The notes beneath the pieces were generated by a model. It was given only the letters and a program-made list of their open reading frames with translations, had not been told where the DNA came from and ran no database searches. 5,619 nt of DNA from an uncultured Prevotella sp. (GTDB taxonomy: Bacteria > Bacteroidota > Bacteroidia > Bacteroidales > Bacteroidaceae): NCBI GenBank assembly GCA_900318855.1, contig ONMG01000213.1:1-5619 (forward strand), in the 5' to 3' direction. How positions within the stretch are numbered: position 1 is the stretch's first letter; the number at the start of each line of letters is the position of its first letter. Below are positions 1 to 5,552 of the stretch, one piece after another. Made by a program: the position numbers and the translations under genes.

Positions 1-49
1 CTTTTCTTGATCTGATGATACAAGGGGTGGATAAGAGGGTGAGATAGTG

Positions 50-181
50 GCAGCAAGGACAGCCCCAACGGGGCTGAAGAATTGGTACCCCTGGTCAAGC
101 GACGACAGGAGCGCAGACCAAGGATTGTACACCATCCCTGCTGTAGTGCCCCGAAGGGGGGTACACGAGCACGAAGTGCGC
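50..181 (+). repeat. A element, copy 1 (structured repeat)
   Basis: Related to 4090-4217 and 5045-5170. It shares the start GCAGCAAGGACAGCCCC with the middle copy and the end CACGAGCACGAAGTGCGCAG with the others. Three helices can be drawn: AGCCCC (61-66)/GGGGCT (70-75); TGGTC (92-96)/GACCA (116-120), which CC/GG can extend past one bulge; and a less regular CCCC/GGGG around 149-159. The 19-nt loop between the second pair of arms (97-115, AAGCGAC...GGAGCGCA) is nearly the same in all copies, while the arms differ. GCACGAAGTGC at 169-179 can form a further short hairpin. A 62-codon open frame across this repeat is not credible as a gene. Confidence 0.8.
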
Positions 182-454
182 AGTACGTGGCAACCTCAGA
201 TCTTCTTCCTGACTTCACTAATGCGTCACCCATAATTCTGTAAGAGGTGTAGTACCACTTAAAAGGTAAAGGAAAATCATGGATAGGCTTTCGCTCCCAA
301 TGGAGCTCTGAGGCTAAAGCTATGGGATGGCCTTACGAGCAAGCTCGACGGCTATCTCATAGCTTCATCCTCACCCCTGTCGGGGCCGAAGCCTTTCCAT
401 GACGAAAATCGCTGCCACGTAAAATTGCGCCTGCGGCGCATAAAATAAGATAGC
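174..454 (+). repeat. Long direct repeat, left copy (A tail, linker and B element)
   Basis: Matches 5161-5441 with a constant offset of 4987 and no indels; by my count 263 of 281 positions are identical (about 94%). It spans the end of the A element, a linker containing GTCACCCATAATTCTG that shows no gene, and the whole forward B element. The absence of indels over this length, in DNA that encodes no credible protein, points to recent duplication, gene conversion or constraint on the fold. The two copies flank the M16 and WG-repeat genes in the same orientation. Confidence 0.9.
261..454 (+). repeat. B element, copy 1 (multi-branched structured repeat)
   Basis: Starts AAAAGGTAAAGGAAAA. On paper it folds into a closing stem 277-293 with 387-402 (one T.T mismatch, one bulge) that encloses three hairpins: GCTCC/GGAGC with loop CAAT (293-306); a 23-position arm pair 310-332/350-372 with the insert TTAC-GAGCAAGCTC-GAC; and CCCC/GGGG with loop TGTC (374-385). 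A fourth perfect hairpin follows, TGCGCC-TGC-GGCGCA (426-440), between TAAAAT and ATAAAAT, and is itself bracketed by ATCGCT (408-413) and AGCGAT (452-457). I do not recognise this fold as a known RNA class. It could act as RNA, as single-stranded DNA, or as a cruciform. Confidence 0.8.
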
Positions 455-592
455 GATGGACTTGTACGCTATGTTAGCATTGCACGGAGCATCATCACGA
501 CCATGTCCATGTTGATGTAGCTTACGAGCGGTTCTCCGTAGAAGGATAAATGACAAGTGAGCTCATTTCTTACAAGCGGACTGTGGAACCCC
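455..592. other. Spacer between inverted B elements
   Basis: No gene is supported here. The first 100 bases (455-554) have no evident counterpart in the spacer of the right-hand module (5442-5552), apart from a short GCTATGT-type match. The last part (555-592) is conserved with the right-hand module and belongs to the outer end of the inverted arm. ACGGAG (485-490) and CTCCGT (536-541) could pair around a 45-nt loop. The unique part is 100 bp here and 111 bp in the right module. Confidence 0.55.
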
Positions 593-780
593 ATTATTTT
601 ATGCCCGAAGGGCAATTTTACGCTATAGCGATTTTCGTCTTGGGCTGGCTTTGACCTCGTAGAGGTAGCTCTGAAGTGATAGGGTAGCCGTCGAGCTTGC
701 TCGTAAGGCCACCCCATCACTTCAGAGCCATAGCTCCATTGGGAGCGTAAGCCTGCCCAGGACTATTTTCCTTTACCTTT
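593..780 (-). repeat. B element, copy 2, inverted and diverged
   Basis: Read on the minus strand it aligns with the B element at 261-454: it begins AAAGGTAAAGGAAAA (780 downward) and ends GCATAAAATAA. Every helix is kept although many paired bases differ: closing stem 762-746/654-638; identical hairpin GCTCC/GGAGC (746-733); long arm pair 728-707/689-668 pairing at all 22 positions if two G.U pairs are allowed; ACCTC-GTA-GAGGT (654-666) in place of CCCC/GGGG; and TGCCC-TTC-GGGCA (614-602) in place of TGCGCC-TGC-GGCGCA. It lacks the upstream A element and linker. With copy 1 it forms a large imperfect inverted repeat. Confidence 0.8.
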
Positions 781-810
781 CCGTTGGGGGAATGGCAGGG
801 ACAATAGTAG

Positions 811-854
811 CTATGGACAAAGATACCGGACAGTCGGCCGAGTAGATGTCTTCC
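811..854 (+). repeat. C element, copy 1
   Basis: This 44-bp stretch starting CTATGGACAAAGAT aligns without gaps to the reverse complement of 3975-4018, with 33 of 44 positions equal. Read from its ATG it gives MDKDTGQSAE and then a stop; the other copy gives a similar peptide. It is too short to call a gene, and may be a remnant of a common repeat or of a decayed reading frame. The rest of 781-928 shows no gene or clear structure. Confidence 0.5.
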
Positions 855-928
855 AAGATCCCGCCCATAAGCCATCACAATCCTGTAGCCCTAAACAGCG
901 GACATGTGGGCCCCAAGGGCTCTACACG

Positions 929-973
929 AAAAAGGCCCGGTCCAAGTTAGCAAACGCTGACTTGGGCGGGGCC
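929..973 (-). terminator. Intrinsic terminator of the M16 peptidase gene
   Basis: Read on the minus strand, a 14-position stem (973-960 with 947-934, two mismatches, ends GGCCC/GGGCC and CCAAGT/ACTTGG) extends after one C.A mismatch into AGC-GTTT-GCT and is followed at once by TTTTT (933-929). It lies 57 nt beyond the stop codon at 1030. A small AT-rich inverted repeat (CCTTAT...ATAAGG, 973-991) adjoins it. This is a GC-rich stem with a U tract, the standard rho-independent form. Confidence 0.85.
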
Positions 974-1029
974 CTTATATATATAATAAGGTGGAGAAAG
1001 GGGCGAGAGCCCTCAACTCCGAGGACAAA

Positions 1030-3855
1030 CTACTTCGCAGTGTCGGGAAGCATGATGACCGACACCTTGTTACCCGTGGAGAGGAACTGCTTCATGAAGG
1101 CCATGATGGTAGCCGGAGTCTGTGCCTCCACCGTCTTCTTGTAGTCGGTGTAGGTATCGACATTCATCTTGTCGTAGCGATAGATGACGTCGCTCCAGAA
1201 GTTGTTGGTCTTGGCGCGGTCGTCAATCTGCTTGAGCATGAGTGTCTTAATCTTGTTGAGCTTCTCGGCGTCGCAGGCCTTAGTGAGGTTGTTGGCCTCA
1301 TCGGTCATAATCTTCAGTGCGATGTCCTTCTTTTCAGGCTTCATGGGGCAGTAGCCAATCATCTGCACCACATGGAAGCCATCGTCGGCCAGTGAGGCAG
1401 AGCCATAGGCGCCACAGGAATAGGCGGCGCTGGCATCCTCACGAATCTTCTGCAGATAAATCATCTCGAGCACCTGCCCAGCAATGCTGGCCTGGATGGC
1501 CGTCTGCAGCGAGTAAGGCATCTTCTCGTTGAGCCATATCATGTAGGCATTGGCTTTGGGCGTCTCCATCTTGCGATAGAAGAGATTCTCCACATTGCGC
1601 TTCTCGTAGGTGAGTACACGCTTGCCCACTTCGGCCTTGCCCTTGACAGGCAGTGCACCGAGATACTGGCAGACGAGGGGACGGATGGTAGCTTCGTCGA
1701 AGTTGCCCACGATCTCGAACTCCCAACCACGGGCGTTGGCTGTGCGCTCCTTTGCCATCTGGAGAATGCGGTCGTAGTTGACATCCTTGAGGTTGTCCTC
1801 AAGCATGGGCTGCTGACGCCAGTCATGGTGATAGAGCGTAAGAGTCAGCGAGTCGCCGAGGGCACGCTCAGGCGAGAGCTTGCGGTTCTTGAGGGCGGTG
1901 GCATACTGCTGCATGAGGTTACCGAAGGCATCGGCATCCTTATTGATGTGCGTGAAGTAGAGGTAAGTCATCTGCAGCATCGTCTCGACATCCTTCGGAG
2001 TGGCACTGCCGTCGATGGCCATGCGGCGCTCACCCATAGTGAGGTTAGCATTGGCAATCTTACCGGCCAGGGCTTTCTGAAGCTCCGTGCTGGAGAAGCT
2101 GCCCAGACCGCTCACGCCGATGACCTCGTCGAAGGCCTTGACGTTGGCAAAGTCGCTCTTGCCGTAAGCGCACTCACCGACACCGCCGACGCCCGAGAGG
2201 AGCACCTGGTCCTTCTTGTAGTCGGTCTTCTTCAGGATGACGCTCACGCCATTGGACAGATAGAGTTTGGTGTAGCCGAACTTAGGGCTCTTGACTTCCT
2301 TCTTGATGGTGCCGGCCTTGGGCTTCTGCGTCATCAGCGGCTCGTTCTTCACATTGTCGACATAAGCCGTGATGTTCTCGGCCCGTGCGGCCTTGACGGC
2401 GTCAAGGAGCTGCGCTTCGGTGGGATAGACGTTTCCGTCCTTCTCGGTGTTGAAGCTGATGATGACCATATTGCTGTCGTTCTGAGGAACCAGCTCCTTC
2501 ATCATCTCATTGACGGCATCCACGGGAATCATGGGCACCACCTGCTTCATCATCTGATAAGTGTAGTCGATGGAGGGCATAGGCTCGTTGTCGAGGAAGT
2601 TATCCACGCACTGATCGTAGAACTGGGCATTGTAGCGCTTGTCCTTGTTGCTGTACTGCTTGTCGAGCTGACTGAGGTAGTTCTCCTGATAGCGCTTGTA
2701 CTCAGTGGGCGTGAAGCCGAACTGAGCGGCGCGGCGGGCCTCAACAAAGGCTGCCTTCAGCGCGTCGGCCGTGTGGGCCATGTCCTTGGGCTGCACATCG
2801 AGCGAGAAGGCGTCCTTGGTCTTGGCATAGATGTAGGAGCCGTCATCCGTGGAGGCACTCACAAAGGGGCAGCCAGCCTTCTGGGCAGCCTCGGTGTAAC
2901 GGTCATTGAGCATCGAGATGGCTGCATTCTTGGCATACTCATTGATGAGATAGATGGGGCTCTGCTTCAGACTGTCGGGGAAGACGTCGTGCTTTATCAT
3001 CAGCGAGACAAAGGACTGCTGCATCTCCTTGTCCTTGTCGACCACCACAATGGGCTGTGCATTGTCGGGCACGGGTTCCACCACGAGCGGAGCCTCATTC
3101 TTCGGGTTCTTGATGGGGTCAAAGAGCTGCTTTATCTGGGCCTCGACCTTGTTGACATCCACATCACCGACGATGATGATGCCCTGATGGTCGGGGTGAT
3201 ACCACTTGTGGTAGTAGTTGACGAGCTCCTGGTGCTTGAAGTTGTCGACCACGCTCATCAGTCCGATGGGATAGCGCTGACCGTACTTGCTACCGGGATA
3301 GAGCTTAGGCAGATTGCGCTCGAACATACGGCTTGAGGCACTGGTACGGAGGCGCCACTCCTCATGGATGACACCGCGCTCCTTGTCGATTTCCTTGGGG
3401 TCGAGGGTGAGGCCACACGACCAGTCGCGCAGAATGAGCAGACAGGAGTCGACGGCACCCGGACGCGAGGTGGGCACATTATTGATATTGTAGACCGTCT
3501 GGTCGATAGCGGTGTAAGCATTGAGGTCGCCACCGAACTCGATACCGGCCGAACGGCACCACTCCAAGAGCTTGTCGCCGGGGAAGTGCTCACTGCCATT
3601 GAAGGCCATGTGCTCGAGGAAGTGGGCAAGGCCACGCTGGCTCTCGTCCTCCTCCAAAGAACCCACCTTCTGAGCGATGTAGAAGTTGGCCCGATGCTCC
3701 GGCCAGTTGTTGTAACGGATGTAATAGGTGAGCCCATTGGCGAGCTTACCTACACGGAATGCCGAATCCCTGGGAATGGGAGGCATCTGCATCTGCGCGC
3801 TGGCCACTCCCACAATGAAGAGGAAGACCACCGCAAGCAAGTTTCTTAGCTTCAT
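1030..3855 (-). CDS. Secreted M16 family zinc metallopeptidase (insulinase/pitrilysin type)
   Basis: This encodes a 941-residue exported zinc peptidase of family M16, expected to cleave peptides in the periplasm or at the cell surface. Residues 1-21 form a signal peptide (positive MKLRN start, hydrophobic LLAVVFLFIVGV, cleavage likely after ASA before Q). The inverted zinc motif H78-F-L-E81-H82 sits in the first catalytic domain, and the likely third ligand is E165 in ERGVIHEE (159-166). A YHKWYHPD stretch (215-222) followed by IVGDVD is typical of the M16 middle domain. A second M16-like half starts near residue 530 (LSNGVSVILKK) and has no HxxEH, as expected for the inactive half. Length fits the double-length Bacteroidetes M16 proteins. 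A GTG at 3864 would add three residues; I chose the ATG at 3855 because it starts directly at the signal peptide. It has its own promoter and terminator. Family assignment is firm; substrate is unknown. Confidence 0.95.
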   Translation of the reverse strand: MKLRNLLAVVFLFIVGVASAQMQMPPIPRDSAFRVGKLANGLTYYIRYNNWPEHRANFYIAQKVGSLEEDESQRGLAHFLEHMAFNGSEHFPGDKLLEWCRSAGIEFGGDLNAYTAIDQTVYNINNVPTSRPGAVDSCLLILRDWSCGLTLDPKEIDKERGVIHEEWRLRTSASSRMFERNLPKLYPGSKYGQRYPIGLMSVVDNFKHQELVNYYHKWYHPDHQGIIIVGDVDVNKVEAQIKQLFDPIKNPKNEAPLVVEPVPDNAQPIVVVDKDKEMQQSFVSLMIKHDVFPDSLKQSPIYLINEYAKNAAISMLNDRYTEAAQKAGCPFVSASTDDGSYIYAKTKDAFSLDVQPKDMAHTADALKAAFVEARRAAQFGFTPTEYKRYQENYLSQLDKQYSNKDKRYNAQFYDQCVDNFLDNEPMPSIDYTYQMMKQVVPMIPVDAVNEMMKELVPQNDSNMVIISFNTEKDGNVYPTEAQLLDAVKAARAENITAYVDNVKNEPLMTQKPKAGTIKKEVKSPKFGYTKLYLSNGVSVILKKTDYKKDQVLLSGVGGVGECAYGKSDFANVKAFDEVIGVSGLGSFSSTELQKALAGKIANANLTMGERRMAIDGSATPKDVETMLQMTYLYFTHINKDADAFGNLMQQYATALKNRKLSPERALGDSLTLTLYHHDWRQQPMLEDNLKDVNYDRILQMAKERTANARGWEFEIVGNFDEATIRPLVCQYLGALPVKGKAEVGKRVLTYEKRNVENLFYRKMETPKANAYMIWLNEKMPYSLQTAIQASIAGQVLEMIYLQKIREDASAAYSCGAYGSASLADDGFHVVQMIGYCPMKPEKKDIALKIMTDEANNLTKACDAEKLNKIKTLMLKQIDDRAKTNNFWSDVIYRYDKMNVDTYTDYKKTVEAQTPATIMAFMKQFLSTGNKVSVIMLPDTAK

Positions 3856-3893
3856 AAGTTTCACTATTGGTTCTGTTATCTTCTAAATTACTG

Positions 3894-3924
3894 CAAAGAT
3901 AATCAATACCCCCCAAAGCACCAA
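3894..3924 (-). promoter_or_regulatory. Bacteroidetes-type promoter of the M16 peptidase gene
   Basis: On the minus strand TTGG (3924-3921) is followed by exactly 19 nt and then TATCTTTG (3901-3894), a perfect match to the TAnnTTTG -7 consensus of the Bacteroidetes primary sigma factor. The -33 element is close to the usual TTTG. Transcription should start near 3888, giving a leader of about 30 nt before the ATG at 3855. The leader (AGAACCAATAGTGAAACTT) is A-rich and lacks a Shine-Dalgarno sequence, as is normal in this phylum. The start site is inferred, not observed. Confidence 0.8.
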
Positions 3925-3974
3925 GGCCAAAGCAATAAAAATAAATGAAATATTCTCCTGGACTGAATCGTTTA

Positions 3975-4018
3975 GAAAGAAATCTGCTCGGCTGACAACT
4001 CTGCATCTTTGCCCATAG
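3975..4018 (-). repeat. C element, copy 2, inverted
   Basis: On the minus strand it starts CTATGGGCAAAGAT and reads MGKDAELSAEQISF from its ATG, ending at TAA just past the match. That peptide resembles MDKDTGQSAE from copy 1. The in-frame sequence stays open further upstream (GRLVWA and before), but has no start signal or promoter I can see and runs through the A element. It lies about 50 bp upstream of the M16 promoter. I treat it as a repeat or gene remnant rather than a gene. Confidence 0.5.
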
Positions 4019-4089
4019 CCCATACTAGCCTGCCCTTCTTCGAGCAACTTACAGCTCTTACCGATAGTCGGGGTGGATGTAATGCATGC

Positions 4090-4217
4090 AGCAAGGACAG
4101 CCCCGAGGGCTGAAGCATGGGTAACCCCGATTAAGCGACTGAAAAGAGCGCAAATCGGGGATAACTCCGTGCTATCAGCTGGAGTGCCCCGGGGGGCACA
4201 CGAGCCCGAAGTGCGCA
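4090..4217 (+). repeat. A element, copy 2, solitary
   Basis: Lies between the 3' end of the WG-repeat gene and the M16 promoter, without an attached B element. Helices: AGCCC (4099-4103)/GGGCT (4107-4111); CCCCGATT (4125-4132)/AATCGGGG (4153-4160), perfect, with the 20-nt loop AAGCGACTGAAAAGAGCGCA; and GTGCCCC (4184-4190)/GGGGCAC (4193-4199), perfect. A GGGGTGGAT at 4070-4078 before it also precedes copy 1 (24-32). Together with the C element and promoter it accounts for most of the 384-bp gap between the genes. It has no T run in either direction at the hairpins, so it is not a plain terminator. Confidence 0.8.
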
Positions 4218-4222
4218 TAAAT

Positions 4223-4263
4223 AAAAAAACGACACCGTCTCAGTCCAGCCGAATCACTGCGGT
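4223..4263 (-). terminator. Possible weak terminator of the WG-repeat gene
   Basis: On the minus strand a run of seven T (4229-4223) follows the stop codon within 11-17 nt. The only stem before it is weak: ACCG (4263-4260) with CGGT (4237-4234), plus AGT/ACT inside it, and it overlaps the last codons. A short GTCG separates stem and T run. The T tract is clear but the hairpin is marginal, so termination here is uncertain. Confidence 0.3.
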
Positions 4264-4899
4264 CTCTCCATCCTTAGTTCCCTCGAAATAGGGATATTCG
4301 TCGAGCAGTGAGATGTTGTCATAGACAAAGGGAGCCACCACGGTGTTCTTGCCGTCGGGCAGCACCAGTCCCATCTTACCCTCTTTCTCAGCGATGACCG
4401 GCATCACATCGAGATCGTCCTTATATATATAAGGAGTACGGAGGAAATCGTACTCAGCCGGAATGAGCACTGTGCCGTCGTGACTGCGGATGCCGAACTT
4501 GCCGTCGGCCTCGAAGACCTCATGGAAACGGATGTACTTCGACTGGAGCCGGTCCAGATAGAATTCCATACGGCGATTGTCGGCCAGCAGCTGGAGCAGA
4601 TAGCTGAAGGTGTCGCAATAGTTGGCCATGGCCCGAGCCACGACAATGCGGAAGTCGAGTCCGCTGAGCACCTTACGATTACGATCAATATAGCGGGCGA
4701 TAGCCACTTCCTTCTCGGGAACAGTGAGGTCCGTGAGCGAAGCCTCGAAGTGCTCCATGTTCTTCAGCGTCCCCGACATGGCCTTGATATAACGGTGCAC
4801 CTGCCGGCCCATCTCCTTGCAGATGAACTTATCCATTTCGCGCAGTTCTATGCTGTCGGCATACTCTGCCTCGAAGTTCTCTTGCGTTATTCTTTTCAT
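4240..4899 (-). CDS. WG-repeat-like protein with helical N-terminal region
   Basis: This encodes a 219-residue protein without signal peptide or membrane segment, so probably cytoplasmic. Residues 1-130 look mainly helical and I recognise no family there; they are rich in charged residues and include a hydrophobic stretch near 84-106 (FRIVVARAMANYCDTFSYLLQ, partly polar). The C-terminal third holds two degenerate WG-type repeats: DGKFGIRSHDG...LIPAEYD (132-151) and EGKMGLVLPDG...VAPFVYD (173-194). Phe and Met replace the usual Trp. WG repeats form beta-hairpin modules whose role is generally unknown. The open frame extends upstream to 5220, but I start at the ATG at 4899: the upstream part runs through hairpins and repeat DNA, and a perfect Bacteroidetes -7 element lies 18 nt before this ATG. 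No neighbour suggests a function. Confidence 0.85.
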   Translation of the reverse strand: MKRITQENFEAEYADSIELREMDKFICKEMGRQVHRYIKAMSGTLKNMEHFEASLTDLTVPEKEVAIARYIDRNRKVLSGLDFRIVVARAMANYCDTFSYLLQLLADNRRMEFYLDRLQSKYIRFHEVFEADGKFGIRSHDGTVLIPAEYDFLRTPYIYKDDLDVMPVIAEKEGKMGLVLPDGKNTVVAPFVYDNISLLDEYPYFEGTKDGETAVIRLD

Positions 4900-4916
4900 A
4901 GCTTTGAAGTTTGCCA

Positions 4917-4947
4917 CAAAGATACAGCAAACGAGGGGAACGACCAA
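4917..4947 (-). promoter_or_regulatory. Bacteroidetes-type promoter of the WG-repeat gene
   Basis: On the minus strand TTGG (4947-4944), 19 nt, then TATCTTTG (4924-4917), the same architecture and the same hexamer spacing as the M16 promoter. The predicted start near 4911 leaves a leader of only about 12 nt before the ATG at 4899. This promoter is the main reason for choosing that ATG. The -33 element and most of the spacer lie inside an 18-bp sequence repeated 88 bp upstream. Confidence 0.78.
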
Positions 4948-5034
4948 GGAAAAAGCTTGCTTTTTTCTTGGGCACTCCCGAGTGCAGCCCATCTTCTTGC
5001 CGAAGGCAAAAAGTACAAACGAGGGGAACGACCA
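4929..5034. repeat. 18-bp direct repeat overlapping the WG-repeat gene promoter
   Basis: AAACGAGGGGAACGACCA occurs at 4929-4946 and again at 5017-5034, 88 bp apart, with no mismatch. The first copy contains the promoter spacer and most of the -33 element. Beside the second copy the minus strand reads TTTGTACTTTTTG instead of TTTGCTGTATCTTTG, which looks like a decayed promoter. Confidence 0.75.
4950..5009. other. Cluster of three perfect or near-perfect hairpins
   Basis: Between the two 18-bp repeats lie AAAAAGC-TT-GCTTTTT (4950-4965), GGGCACTC-CC-GAGTGC-A-GCCC (4970-4990, one bulge) and TTGCC-GAA-GGCAA (4997-5009). They sit upstream of the promoter of the WG-repeat gene, so they are not in its leader. 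They could be protein-binding sites, a bidirectional terminator or short repeat debris. Only the inverted repeats themselves are certain. Confidence 0.6.
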
Positions 5035-5044
5035 GTGACACAGA

Positions 5045-5170
5045 GGACAGTGCCCCGATGGGGCACACGCATGGGTAACCCCGCACAAGCGACTGAAAGG
5101 AGCGCAGTACGGGGATAACAAACTCACGACAACAGTGCCCCAACGGGGCACACGAGCATGAAGTGCGCAG
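5045..5170 (+). repeat. A element, copy 3
   Basis: Helices: GTGCCCC (5050-5056)/GGGGCAC (5060-5066); CCCCGCAC (5079-5086)/GTACGGGG (5107-5114) with one C.A mismatch; and GTGCCCC (5135-5141)/GGGGCAC (5145-5151). The 20-nt loop AAGCGACTGAAAGGAGCGCA between the second arms is one base different from copy 2. The first helix is longer than in the other copies. It is joined to a B element exactly as in copy 1. Confidence 0.8.
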
Positions 5171-5441
5171 TACGTGGCAGCCTCATATCTTTTTCCTGAC
5201 TGCACTAAAGCGTCACCCATAATTCTGTAAGAGGTGTAGTACCACCTAAAAGGTAAAGGAAAATCATGAAAAGGCTTTCGCTCCCAATGGAGCTCTGAGG
5301 CTAAAGCTAAGGGATTGCCTTACGAGCGAGCTCGACGGCAATCCCATAGCTTCATCCTCACCCCTGTCGGGGTCGAAGCCTTTCCATGACGAAAAGCGCT
5401 GGCGCGTAAAATTGCGCCTGCGACGCATAAAATAAGATAGC
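5161..5441 (+). repeat. Long direct repeat, right copy (A tail, linker and B element)
   Basis: Partner of 174-454: ungapped, 18 differences in 281 positions by my count. It lies upstream of the WG-repeat gene, on the far side of the hairpin cluster. No protein-coding frame in it is credible. Confidence 0.9.
5248..5441 (+). repeat. B element, copy 3
   Basis: Same fold as copy 1: closing stem 5264-5280/5374-5389, hairpin GCTCC/GGAGC (5280-5293), long arm pair 5297-5319/5337-5359, CCCC/GGGG (5361-5372) and TGCGCC-TGC-GACGCA (5413-5427). Relative to copy 1, one pair changes on both sides (G.T at 329/353 becomes T-A at 5316/5340), a G.T becomes G-C (5312/5344) and a T.T becomes A-T (5271/5382). 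Three changes weaken pairs (5269, 5310 and 5423). The bracket ATCGCT/AGCGAT of copy 1 is lost here. Confidence 0.8.
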
Positions 5442-5552
5442 TTTTCCTTCTCTTCCTCAGGGAAAGCGCGGGCTATGTGAGCTATGGACAATCTTACTGC
5501 AAGTACATTATACCCCTCTCCACCCCTCGTCAGAGTCTACGAGAAGTCCGTG
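5442..5552. other. Spacer of the right-hand B module
   Basis: Unrelated by eye to the spacer of the left module. AGTCCG (5545-5550) can pair with CGGACT (5575-5580) in the conserved arm that follows. No gene is supported. Confidence 0.5.

Noticed and set aside
47..235. 62-codon plus-strand open frame
   Set aside because: Spans A element copy 1; the other A copies carry stops and length differences in this frame.
50..457. CRISPR array or retron
   Set aside because: Repeats are long, few and unevenly spaced, with no cas genes; no reverse transcriptase gene is in the window to support a retron.
469..720. 83-codon minus-strand open frame
   Set aside because: It covers the spacer and the inverted B element, whose stems explain the conservation; no start signal or recognisable protein.
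817..824. Minus-strand TATCTTTG resembling a -7 promoter element
   Set aside because: No TTTG- or TTGG-like element lies at the right distance upstream, and no gene follows; it is part of the C element.
1825..3336. 503-codon open frame on the plus strand
   Set aside because: It lies wholly antisense to the M16 gene. Its translation is low-complexity, rich in L, V, H and G, and matches no family, as expected for the mirror frame of a GC-rich gene.
4184..4199. GC-rich hairpin as terminator of the WG-repeat gene
   Set aside because: No T run follows the stem in either direction; the T tract at 4223-4229 precedes it on the minus strand.
4900..5220. N-terminal extension of the WG-repeat protein by 107 residues
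   Set aside because: The frame is open, but it runs through the A element and hairpins, its composition is Cys/Pro-rich and unlike the rest, and a perfect promoter lies inside it just before the ATG at 4899.
5264..5491. 75-codon minus-strand open frame
   Set aside because: Lies in B element copy 3 and the spacer; the equivalent frame is not kept in the 94% identical left copy.
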